The notes beneath the pieces were generated by a model, which did no database searches, was not told where the DNA came from, and was given only the letters and a program-made list of their open reading frames with translations. Made by a program: the position numbers and the translations under genes. From Magnolia sinica (taxonomy: Eukaryota; Streptophyta; Magnoliopsida; Magnoliales; Magnoliaceae), in NCBI RefSeq assembly GCF_029962835.1, contig NC_080573.1:88264001-88328000 (forward strand): a stretch of DNA of 64,000 nucleotides, given 5' to 3'. Positions 33,716 to 43,925 of the stretch are shown one piece after another (position 1 is the first letter of the stretch; each line of letters opens with the position of its first letter).

Positions 33716-36700
33716 TGTAACGCCCTGAAATTCGGGGGTCGAGCATAACTCAGCTCCCGAGTTCCAAAACATCACTTATGCAACATAATTAATGAGAGAT
33801 GTATGTTGACTGTATTAGTGCATAAAACATGGAATAGATTAAGCCAAAACACAGATATGATTCAGGGACAAGTGAATAAAGCAAGTGGAAGACTTATAGG
33901 AAAATATGTGTACAAGTGTAAATCCCTGAATTACATATACAAGCCAGATTGTAGGAAAGTGTTATGTAACAAAATCCGAGTATAAATTACATCATTTGAG
34001 TTCCAAAAATATAAGCCCAGAGATCCCGCGCAACAGACCGAGGCTCACTAGAACCCGTCTGAAAATTGCATATAGGAGAAGGCAGCCTCGTCGTCATCCA
34101 GCTCCCGCTCTGCCTCAGACGTCGCATCCACATCTGCAACATCAGAGCCTAAGACAGAGTCTGGTGGGTGTGTAACACCGCCCCAGAAACGTGGGAGTGA
34201 GTGATTAACTCAGTGGAACAATAAGGCACTGGTTAACATGTTATCAGTTCAATCAAATAGTAATGATAAAACAGAACAATTAAATAAATCCTAAGTACTC
34301 TTGTTAATGCAAGTATGAATGCGGTATGATGCGTGCCCTCACGCGTACACCCTCAGCGTCTTCATCTTACGTTACGCATGACATCGCCTCAAAGTGTGCC
34401 ACATCTACAAAGCACATGCAAATGCGGTGCATGGATATGATTACCAAGTTGTTATTAGTCCATTTCACACAACAGGATTGGGAAGCTAAGATACCTTCCT
34501 CATATCACCATCCAAACAGTGATCCATACTAGGGTCGTCAATCCTAGACATCTCATATGATCATATAGATGAGGTCGTAGCAAAGGGCTCGTCACTAATC
34601 AATGCACGCATTTCATGCCCTTACTACCACAGATCGGCTCGTCACCTCCTTGCGGTATCCAGGTATGCTCGAGGTCACTACAAAGGGCTCGTCACCAATC
34701 AATGTAGGCCGACAGCACGAATATAGTGTCCCATACCACCATAATCGGCTCACGAGTTTAGTTGCTCACTGGTCACTACGGGGAGGCTCGTCACCCCAGC
34801 GTAGGCCGACAGCACGACCACGGTGTCCCATACCACCATGTCCGGCTCATGAGTCTTAGCGGATCAAGTACCATAGTTAATAGGATGTCAGTGGTAAGTT
34901 TGGTACCCTAGATTCAAGCAGTAGCGTCCATACATGGTTGACATACATCGGACAATCGGGTTATTTGACGAACTCGACTAGCACGAGCGCACGTTGAATT
35001 GAACGACATAGAGTGCGCAAACACTCCGCGTGGCCAAACCACTACCGACAACTCTAATACGACTCGGGTTCATCTAATACGTCCTACGTGGCGAAAGCAA
35101 TCTCAACCACGGATATAGGGTCAATTACCGATCTCCTGGACTAAGGCATAGTCCCAAACATCCTACACTACTACAGATATTCATATGGAATGTAAAACAG
35201 TAATGGAACAACAACTCAAATCATGGTGCATCAACACTTGAAGAAATATCAACTTAACATAAATGTAAGCATAGGTAATGCTTGAATTTAAATAACTTGG
35301 AAGGTAACTGCATAAAGGAAATCATGCACATCAAAAGGAGTATTGAGAATCACTTCTCAACGCCCGCAATCAGTGTAATCAGTTACACTTAGATCATTCA
35401 TGCATTTCTACAAACACTTAGCATACATGGAACAACATACATGGCGTATGTTGGGATACATGCACTTAGACAATTCCTTTTACCAAGGAGTCGTCATACA
35501 TGCATCTAGCATACATACAGGACAAATAATCATGGCAAACACAAGTGCGTATTTTCTACATATACGGTACTTTATAAATACACTTAGAATACACAAATCT
35601 CAATATAGTACATGCATATCAGGAAAGCAATGTAAACACAACATTTGGCATGTGAAATCTCATCCATAACGAGAATAAATCACTAATTGGGATTGAAAGC
35701 CTTGAAAACCATAACCTATACACTTAAAGTCCGCACCTTAAGCAAAGAAAGAACCACCGAACTGATTTAGACGAGTTGTCTTCGTCAACGGCGCTAGAAT
35801 ACCCTAAAATAAGGATAGAAATGAGATACAACAACACCAAGACTAATCTAAGCTCTAACACAGGTTAGGGTTAGGTTAACTTACCCCAAAAGGAACTCAG
35901 AATCGTCGGGAGAACGATTCAAAGTGAAGGTTCAAAGATGAAGAAGAACAAGGAGAATCCAAGATGATTCACCAACTAATCTCTCTCACTTCTCTCTCTC
36001 TCTTCCACTCTCTTTCCAAGCTAGGGTTAGAGAAAAATCGTATGGAAAAGAGGGCTAGGGTTTAAGGACTATAAATAGGCCTATTTTTAATGAAAATAAC
36101 CCCAGGGTCAAGGTATACTTAGGTTATAACCAAAGTAAGCCTTCCTCGATCCAACGAAGCACTTCTGGTGGGCCTATAACCACGAAAGGTCGGACTTAAG
36201 CTCCTTGACCATGGATCTAGGTCAAGCTGAGTTTCATACCGACCGGCTCTTCAGATCAGCTGTGGCGGACCACACTCAATTCAACGGTCACGGAAACTCG
36301 ATCAGGTCCACAAGCACTAGGATATGCCTAGGCCAACTATCCTGATCAGAGGGTGAAATTGGGTCAGAATCCAACGGTCAGATAGCTTAAAATCGTCGCG
36401 CAAGCGACACGACTCAGATTTCAATAAAAGCTTAATAAATTCCAACCGTTCTCACACTCTTCACTCCGAGCTCAAGCAAATCGACCCAGAACATCACATG
36501 GACTTGATTTTCGAGATGATAGTCAAGCCCAACTCGGTGACCGCAACAGCCTAAGATCATCGCCATCGGACTTTCGACGCGCGGTCTAGGTCCGATCCAG
36601 ATCTTCCAAAAATTTCCCAGAACAACTGGATTTAGCGATGGATCCCAGATTTCAGAGTAACGTAGCGCTCACTAATCTACATGTTTAGAGCCATGCAGAT

Positions 36701-36810
36701 ACAATTTAAAGTGATTGATGCGGATTTCACAAGCAATCGAGTAAAGCGCTAATTACCCCAAAACAACTACTGAAGGAAAGATTAGCACAGAAATTTCCAA
36801 GGTCGTTACA
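33716..36810 (-). repeat. Gypsy-T 3' LTR (3,095 bp)
   Basis: Plus-strand ends TGTAACGCCC ... GGTCGTTACA, with a 7-bp terminal inverted repeat. Paired with 43,926-47,021. Short ORFs duplicated in both LTRs (for example at 34,602 and 44,812) are LTR artefacts. Confidence 0.96.
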
Positions 36811-36826
36811 ATCTACCCCCCTTAAA
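36811..36826 (-). other. Gypsy-T polypurine tract
   Basis: On the minus strand CTTTAAGGGGGGTAGAT lies directly before the LTR start TGTAACGACC. Confidence 0.9.
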
Positions 36827-36846
36827 GAAAATTTCATTCTCGAAAT

Positions 36847-38336
36847 TCATACCTTCATATATTCCTCGAGGATCAGAGGGTAGGTCTTCCTGACCTCAGC
36901 TTCAGATTCCCAAGTAGCCTCTTCCACACCATGATGCGTCCATAGCACCTTCACAAGAGGGATAACCTTGCTACGCAATACCTGCTCCTTCCTGTCGAGA
37001 ATACGCGTCGATCACAGTACATAAGTGGCATCCTCACTCAACTGACTTGCTCCCAACTGATAATATGCGAAGGATCAGGAACGTACTTCTTCAGCATAGA
37101 AACATGAAATACGTTATGCATGCCCGCAAGAGGTGTGGGCAAAGCAAGGCGGTATGCTACCGCTCCCACTCGATCCAGAACTTGAAATGGACCAATAAAT
37201 CTCGGCGTCAGTTTTCCCTTCTTACCGAACCGCAGAACTCCCTTCATAGGAGAGACCTTCAGAAAAACATGGTCTCCCACTACAAACTCAAGCGGTCGAC
37301 GCCTCATATCCGCATAACTCTTCTGCCTACTCTGCGCTGTCAAAAGTCGACGTTGAATGATGTCAACCTTCTCAGAAGTCACCTACACCAACTCTAGGCC
37401 AAGTAAACTACGGTCACCAATTTCTGCCCAACAATGTGGTGCTCTGCACGGGCGACCATACAACGCCTCATAGGGAGCCATGCCGATACTCGCCTGGAAA
37501 CTATTATTATACGCGAACTCTGTATACTAAAGACAATCATCCCAACTGTCCTTGAAATCCAAAACACAAGCTCGCAACATATCTTCTAGGACTTGATTCA
37601 CGCGCTCCGTCTGCCCATCAGATTGCGGATGAAACGCAGTGCTGAACTTCAGTTTCACACCCATTGCTTCCTGGATACGAGTCCAGAAGATAGATGTAAA
37701 ACGCGTGTCTCTATCAGACACAATCTCCAGGGGAACTCCATGCAGACGTACTATCTCCTTGATATACAACCTAGCCAACTCGTCTGCAGAGTAAGTGACT
37801 CTGATCGGTAAGAAATGCGCCGACTTCGTTAATCGATCGACGATCACCCAAATAGAGTCAAATCCCTTTCTCGTCCTCGGCAACCCAGAAATAAAATCCA
37901 TAGAGATGAAATCCCACTTCCATTCAGCTATGGGCATGGGCTGCAACAACCCAGGAGGTCGGCGATGCTCTGCCTTGACCTGCTGGCATGTGAGACAACG
38001 AGAAATAAATTCAGCAATCTGGACCTTCATATTGTCCCACCAATAAGACCTCTTCATATCCTGATACATCTTCGTGCTACCTGGATGCATCGCAAGTTTA
38101 GAACTATGGGCTAACTCGAGAACCTCACGTCTCAAGTCAGGGATGTCAGGAACACATAACCGGCCACGAAAACGTAGGCCCCCATCAGAACTAACACTCC
38201 AGTCGGAGTTCTCATCTGTACCAACCCGCTGCCTCATCTTCACCAAAAGCTCATCATCTACCTGAGCTGTAACGATCCTCTCGTCGATAACGGGCTGTAC
38301 ACGAATGTGTGCGATAACCTCATACGGCTCAACCAC
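36847..38336 (-). pseudogene. Gypsy-T integrase with chromodomain, broken
   Basis: The 37,527-38,336 segment carries the zinc-binding H2C2 region (LAHSSKLAMHPGSTK ... CLTCQQVK) and the triad: D in SMDFISGLP, D in SDRDTRFTS, and E in TERVNQVLEDM. A stop near 37,527 is followed by an out-of-frame stretch, then 37,038-37,382 with the GPY/F block (KLTPRFIGPFQVLDRVG) and HNVFHVSMLKKYVPD. After a frameshift at about 37,040 and a TGA near 36,990 comes a chromodomain-like tail (VIPLVKVLWTHHGVEEATWE) ending at TGA 36,847. Chromodomains of this family guide insertion to heterochromatin; here that role is inferred. Confidence 0.9.
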
Positions 38337-38344
38337 CTAAGCTT

Positions 38345-38767
38345 CTACTCAAAATCGCGCACGAACTCCAACATATCCCACTCTGCTATCATCAGCGGAG
38401 CCGCAAACTCCAAAGCCTTCTTGCGACTCAACGCATCTGCCACAAGGTTCGCCTTACCAGGATGGTAAGAAACATCGAACTTTAAGTCCTTCAATGTTTC
38501 TATCCACCTGCGCTGCCTCATATTCAAATCACGCTGCGTAAAAATATACTTAAGGCTCTTGTGGTCGCAAAAGAGCTCGAACTCCTCACCACAGAGGTAA
38601 TGTCTCCAAAGCTTTAATGCGAAGATGACAGCTGCCAATTCCAGGTCGTGCGTAGGGTAATTCTCTTCGTATTTCCTTAACTGACCCAAGCATAAGCAAT
38701 CACCCTGTCCTTCTGCATAAGGACACAACCCAGACCAACGCGAGAGGTGTCAGTATATATAATATAC
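38345..38767 (-). pseudogene. Gypsy-T RNase H, broken
   Basis: 38,345-38,728 encodes [20 protein letters not shown], a block with [11 protein letters not shown], and the tail [17 protein letters not shown]. This is the usual RNase H to integrase linker. The frame changes just upstream near 38,730 (the first catalytic segment is disrupted). RNase H removes RNA from RNA-DNA hybrids. Confidence 0.88.
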
Positions 38768-39537
38768 TTAACCCCTTGCTCTGAAGGACGTCAACTTGTC
38801 CTTCAGCTCCTGAAAAGCTAACTCCGCCTGCTCACTCCAAGCAAACTTCAAATCCTTCCGTGTCAGCTGTGACAACGGTCTGGCAATCTTCGAGAAGTCC
38901 TGAATAAAGGGTCGATAATAGCCTGCAAGACCCAGAAAACTCCTCACCTCAGTAACTGAACCAGGCTGCTTCCAGTCCTGCACTGCAGCTACCTTGGCAA
39001 GGTCGACGGCTATTCCTTCCTTGGACACCACATGTCCCAGGAACTTGACTTCCTCTTTCCAGAAATCACACTTCTTGAATTGTGCGAAAAGCTGATGCTC
39101 CCTAAGAGTACCCAAAACTGCTCTTAAGTGCTCCTCGTGCTCTGCCCGGCTCCCTGAATAAATCAAAATGTCATCAATAAAGACAATGACTTATCGAAAC
39201 AGGAATGGCCGAAACACCCTGTTCATCAGATCCATGAACACAGCCGGTGCGTTCGTCAGACCGAACGACATCACAAGGAACTCATAATGACCGAAGCTGG
39301 TCCTGAAAGCGGTCTTCTGCATGTCCCCATCCTTGACGCTCAACTGATGATCCCGACTGTAGATCAACCTTCGAGAAGTACCGTGCCCCCTTCAACCGAT
39401 CAAACAGATCATCAATCACGGGCAAAGGGTACTTATTCTTCACGATTACCAGAAGTTCAACTGCGATAATCAATACACAATCGCAAGGAACCATCCTTCT
39501 TCTTCACAAACAAAGCAGTGCTCCCAAAGGAGACACA
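38768..39537 (-). pseudogene. Gypsy-T reverse transcriptase, broken
   Basis: Two readable parts. 39,282-39,494 has [20 protein letters not shown] followed by [10 protein letters not shown]. 38,768-39,166 has the thumb region ([33 protein letters not shown]). The active-site [10 protein letters not shown] is intact around 39,150-39,180, but a TAA stands four codons upstream of it. Several frameshifts separate the pieces, beginning at the stop that ends the gag-protease frame at 39,538. Confidence 0.88.
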
Positions 39538-41490
39538 CTAGGGGCGAATAAAACCCAATTCCAGCAAACCATCTATCTGCTTCCTCAACTCCTCCATTTC
39601 ACTCGGAGGCATCCGATAGGTGGGTAAAGAAATGGGCGCCGCACCAGGCATAAGATCGATAGCAAAATCAATCTCACGCTGAGGAGGTAATCCAGGAATC
39701 GACTCAAACACATCTTCAAACTCCTGAACTACCGACGTACTAACCAACGCCAATTTGGCCGAACTCTCCAACAGAGAAGAATAAAAATCAATACGAAGAG
39801 GGTAACTGACCTGAACTGGGAAAGTAACATTCTCGCCCTCAGGTCCATGGATCGTCATTGATCTCGCTTCACAATCAATCTCAGCTCGCATCCTCGTGAG
39901 CCAATCCATACCCATAATAACATCGTAGTGATAAAGCGGTGCGACTAGCAAATCAACACGGATCGATCCACTTCCCAGATCGACCAAACAATCCATACAA
40001 CGCTTGCCCAAAGCAGAGGACATCCCCATAGCGGTAGTAAGCGTCACTCCTTGCATAGGAACAGATCTCAAACCCAAACGCCTAACTGCCGCATAAGAAA
40101 TAAGAGAAGTAGTGGACCCTGTATCCACTAACACAAAAACGGTAATACCTTCAATATGCGCTGTCACCTCAAAGGACCTCAGCACCAAGTCAGACATAGG
40201 CGCTTCAGCTGAAAGCGTATGAACACGAGTCTGCTGCTGACGATTCGACGGAGGAACCATGGGCCGCTGAGGTGGCCTGAAACCAGGAACTGCAGGTCTG
40301 AAGGATGGATGAGCTGGCGTTGATCGAAGAGGAGGAGGAGAAATAACCTGAGGCATCGAACGGCTAACCCTCTGCGGTGGAGTAAAACCACCAGCTGGCA
40401 TACGGGAGAAGCAGAAACGGTCCAAGTGCCCCACCTTCCCACAATAAGAACATCTCAGATTAGCTCTCATCTGCTGAGCGGGCGGCGCTGAACGCCTCGG
40501 AGGAGAATCAACTCGCGGCCTCTTGCCAAGGAAAGGTGCACCCTGAAAGTCCGGTCGCGGCCTAGGAACCATCGGTGCTCGCATGCGGGACACTCTATCT
40601 CCGTCCTGCTCTGCTCGCAAGGACATGCTCACCAGCTCCGCATAAGAAGAAATGCTAGCACAGCAAATCTTCGATCGGATCTCAGGTCTCAGTCCCTCAG
40701 AGAAACGCCGCATCCTCATCGGCTGATCACCCAGGATCAAAGGAACATACCGCCCCAACTCAGTAAACCGGTTCTCATACTCCGTAACCGACAACCCTCC
40801 CTGGCGGAGGCGAAGGAACTCACTCTCCTTCTCATGTCGGTACGTCACCGGAAAATACTTCTCATGGAAGCGCGCCTCAAACGCCTGCCACGACCACACG
40901 AAGTCCTCCTCGACAGTGCGAAGCACACTGTCCCACCACAAACTGGCCTCCTTCTCAAACATGAAGGTGGCAAGCTCAACCTGCTCGACCTCAGAGCAGT
41001 GCAACGGTCTCAGCATCTTAGAGATGCGGTCAATCCAATACTCGGCCTCCTCGGGTCTATGAGAACCCGCAAAAGTAGGAGGTCGCAAGCGCTGGAATCG
41101 CTCGAATGTGCCGCTGGCACTAGCACTGATACTGACACTCCCAGATGGAGGCATAGGTGAAACAGGTGGAGTCGCCCCCACAGACTGAGCAAAGATGTCA
41201 GCCATGGAAGAGAGGAACTCCTGCTGCTGCTGGTGCTGCTGCTGCTGAATCTGCTGCTGTTGCATTAACAGCATCATCTGCTCAAACCTATCAACAGGTG
41301 GAGTAGATGAAGGTGCACGACTCGGCTCAGGAACCGAGGGTGTGAATGGGGGAGCCATAGGTGTTGACCCAACACCGGCACGAGATGGACCCGCCTGCTG
41401 ATCCGATTGGCTGTCGCTCAAGGGAGGAACCCCAGCAAGCAACTCAATCAGAGAGAGACGGGCCGAAGTCTTCGAACCCTTAGGAGGCAT
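39538..41490 (-). CDS. Gypsy-T gag-protease (650 aa, open) reaching into RT
   Basis: Open from ATG 41,490 (MPPKGSKTSARLSLIELLAG). Residues 1-130 are Pro/Ser-rich with a Gln-rich block at about 75-90. The Retrotrans_gag capsid domain spans about 135-290 (FAGSHRPEEAEYWIDRISK, WQAFEARFHEKYFP). The zinc knuckle CSYCGKVGHLDRFC lies near residue 350. The protease VLVDTGSTTSLIS lies near residue 455. The last residues (DGLLELGFIRP) are the start of RT. The stop at 39,538 comes from a one-base shift right after FIRP, where the family normally continues. Gag packages the RNA and protease matures the polyprotein. Because gag and protease are whole, this part might still be translated; expression is unknown. 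Confidence 0.9.
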   Translation of the reverse strand: MPPKGSKTSARLSLIELLAGVPPLSDSQSDQQAGPSRAGVGSTPMAPPFTPSVPEPSRAPSSTPPVDRFEQMMLLMQQQQIQQQQHQQQQEFLSSMADIFAQSVGATPPVSPMPPSGSVSISASASGTFERFQRLRPPTFAGSHRPEEAEYWIDRISKMLRPLHCSEVEQVELATFMFEKEASLWWDSVLRTVEEDFVWSWQAFEARFHEKYFPVTYRHEKESEFLRLRQGGLSVTEYENRFTELGRYVPLILGDQPMRMRRFSEGLRPEIRSKICCASISSYAELVSMSLRAEQDGDRVSRMRAPMVPRPRPDFQGAPFLGKRPRVDSPPRRSAPPAQQMRANLRCSYCGKVGHLDRFCFSRMPAGGFTPPQRVSRSMPQVISPPPLRSTPAHPSFRPAVPGFRPPQRPMVPPSNRQQQTRVHTLSAEAPMSDLVLRSFEVTAHIEGITVFVLVDTGSTTSLISYAAVRRLGLRSVPMQGVTLTTAMGMSSALGKRCMDCLVDLGSGSIRVDLLVAPLYHYDVIMGMDWLTRMRAEIDCEARSMTIHGPEGENVTFPVQVSYPLRIDFYSSLLESSAKLALVSTSVVQEFEDVFESIPGLPPQREIDFAIDLMPGAAPISLPTYRMPPSEMEELRKQIDGLLELGFIRP

Positions 41491-41813
41491 CCCTACATTA
41501 AATCAGAGGATGCAACCTGTCAGATTCTAAGTCACATAATCCATCCACACAACAACACAGCACAGCACAACTCCAAAAACAAACAACATGCGTTCCATTA
41601 ATCAAAATCATCGCAATACAAGTAGTGCAGCAATACATGAATCACGACTAGGAAAGCATGAAAACAACAACATTTAACACTTCAACAATCACAACAACTA
41701 CAACAACCACAAACAACTACCACAACCACAACACTACAACACTTCAACTACAAGCCAACAACGGCTACACACAGAAAGAAAACACAAACAAAGCAAAGAC
41801 CGCCACGACGATG
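41491..41813 (-). other. Gypsy-T spacer between accessory ORF and gag
   Basis: Noncoding on the minus strand. On plus it is CAACAACTACAAC-rich, so the minus-strand transcript is GT/GTTGTT-rich here. Confidence 0.6.
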
Positions 41814-43046
41814 CTACTCGTCGGAATCAGGAGATGGAGGCGGAGCACCCTTATCCTGCAAGCAACATAGGATAGACTTCAGAGTCTGAGACATCTTCTT
41901 AAACTTATGCTTAACAAAGCCTCGAAGATCAACCATCTCCTGGCGTAAAGCAGCTTGCCCTTCTTCAAGCCGTGTAAGACGGGCATCTCTGGCAATCTGC
42001 TCTGCGCCCTGCTCCGGCACCACAGGAGGAGCGCTATCGCTCGAATCCTGTGCCTCAATCTCTTCCTCGTCTTGCTCTGCTTCTTCCTCAGACTCCACAC
42101 CAGCTTCAGCAAAACTCTCATCATCACCGCTCTCAGACTCAGCCTCACCCTCTGAGGCAAGCCGACCAGAACCAACCTCCATCAGCTTGAGATTTCTCAA
42201 ATTGATATAACGAACAGGAACCGGCTTCTCAGCTCCAAGCCTATAGCCAAACTCATGTGCGATCTTGCAAATGAGGTGGCCAAAGGGAAGAGACTTGGTC
42301 CTTCTACTCGAACGAGCAATGAGAATAATTTGGCGCAGGACGTACGTCGGCACACACAACTTCGCTTCCTGCCCCACCTGATATAGAAAATCCACCATCA
42401 GGCGCGTACACTCGCTGCGGTTGCTCCACCTTGGATATACATTGAAGGTAAAGATGTGGTGAAGCAAACGGAAGTCGTCCGTCATGAAAGAAGCCAGAAG
42501 ACTCCTATTCGGCTGCCATTCGACCAGACGACCACACAAGGATCGGGTGCAACGATCCCTCTCGCGTACACTGTCCACATTCTTCTCGCTAGCATGCACT
42601 TCCCCAAGTGGCACTCTCAAGAGTCGGGATATCAAAGGAACATTGACAATACCAACTCAACCGCTACCACAAGGAATCTTGAACTGCAGAGGATCCAGCG
42701 AAGGCTCCAGAATGTTGGCATAAAAGGCCCGAACAGTGCTAGCATTCGCGCGATACTCGCCTTCAAACAGGGGAACCCAACCAGCCCCTTCTAGGAGCTT
42801 CAACAAGAAGAACTCACCAAAGAGCCGCGGATCAACATGAGCCTCAAAAAGGACTCTACGCCCTTCATAGACTCCATGCGACAATTTCACCAACAGAGTC
42901 CTACTGACGGGAGCTCGAGGATCGAGGTCCCGCTTTGTCTGGAACTCGCGTGTGGCAGACGTGCTAGCGGCGGCACCTCTCGGCCTCCATGCACGGGTTG
43001 GGCGGCTCGGCCCGGCTTCATCCACGGGCGCTCTCTTCTTCCCCAT
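41814..43046 (-). pseudogene. Accessory ORF upstream of gag in Gypsy-T (putative plant transposon domain), one stop
   Basis: Frame of 411 codons from ATG 43,046 (MGKKRAPVDEAGPSRPTRAW) to a TAG at 41,814, with one in-frame TGA at 42,657, probably a CGA decay product. An upstream in-frame ATG at 43,151 exists, but MGKK matches the start style of the Copia copies. Blocks: FGEFFLLKLLEGAGWVPLF, VPLISRLLRVPLGEV, FRLLHHIFTFNVYPRWSN, KLCVPTYVLRQIILIA, SLPFGHLICKIAHEFG, a long Glu/Asp-rich stretch, then a coiled coil (RLTRLEEGQAALRQEMVDLR) and a CCLQDKGAPPPSPDSDE end. It aligns with 7,402-8,535 over nearly its full length. Function unknown. It is the best preserved of the three. Confidence 0.8.
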
Positions 43047-43910
43047 CAAGGAAAGAAGGGAAGAAATAGAAAAGATGGTCGTCACAATCTCAAAGAGGGC
43101 CATGAGAAATGAGAGAAAGAGAGAAATAGGAAGATGGTGAAGCTTCCACACAACTATTAGCCAAAAAGGGAATGAAAGGGCTCAAATGGGAAGGAAAGAA
43201 AGAGAAATCAGCAATGGGAGGGAGGATTTGAAGATGGGGTGATGGGTTTGCATGAAAAATGGAGGAAGATGAAGATTTGAGAGAGATTTGAGAGAGTTTG
43301 GAGAGGTTTTTGAAGAAAAGGAGAGCTTGGGAGTGGGTTTTGTGAAGGAAATAGGTTAAAGAAAAAGATATAAAGGCAAAACCGTGGAGGGGTGGGCCAC
43401 ACAAGGCCTATGGACCATCGGCCCGCGTCAGCCCGGCCCGCCTGGCCTGCTGACCGGCGATCCCTCGCCGAACCGGCGATGCCTGGACAGTCCGGCGATG
43501 CCTCGCCATTTTGGCGAGGACCTCCTGGTCCCCCTTGGTCTGAATGATGTGGTCCCCCCCCTGGGCCCCACAGAAAATGCCCCGATTGGCCCCTTGCATA
43601 GTTTGAAGCCTATCGAGTCATTCTGACAGAAATCTGATTCAAATAGCGATTTCAGGAAGGTTTAAAGATGAAAAAGGGAAGATAGACAATCTAAACTCCT
43701 TAATAGAGGATCTAAGAAAGGTTTCGGGTCGCTGTGTGTGATCAGGTAGGAGTACAGACTCGATCTCGGCGAACGTTTCCAGAAAACCTTCGCCGATAGA
43801 AACTACGGAGCACAAACACAAAGCGATGATAGACCCGCACCCAAATACACTAAAGTGGCGACAACGTACGGTGTGTGACCATAACCCAGGTCCAATTTAA
43901 TCCGGATCAT
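43047..43910 (-). other. Gypsy-T leader with CGGCGA/TCGCC motif cluster
   Basis: Noncoding. Reading on the minus strand: TTCGCCGAGATCG-type motifs at 43,763-43,798, then the cluster at 43,452-43,520, then CTTTATATC near 43,370, then about 300 bp of CT-rich leader to ATG 43,046. Confidence 0.6.
43452..43520. promoter_or_regulatory. Cluster of CGGCGATGCCTCGCC-type dyad motifs
   Basis: Copies: CCGGCGATCCCTCGCCG, CCGGCGATGCCTGG, CCGGCGATGCCTCGCC and TTGGCGAGG; related pairs at 43,763-43,798. They lie about 400 bp before the accessory ORF. Confidence 0.5.
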
Positions 43911-43922
43911 GCTCTGATACCA
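43911..43922 (-). other. Gypsy-T primer binding site, tRNA-iMet type
   Basis: On minus TGGTATCAGAGC, three bases after the LTR end. Confidence 0.93.
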
Positions 43923-43925
43923 ACT

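Noticed and set aside
33803..35669. Several 60-89 codon ORFs, repeated at 44,013-45,879
   Set aside because: They lie in both Gypsy-T LTRs and are identical by duplication; no domain signal.
43384..43626. 80-codon ORF in the Gypsy-T leader, plus strand
   Set aside because: Antisense to the element, composed of GC-rich motif repeats, no homology recognised.
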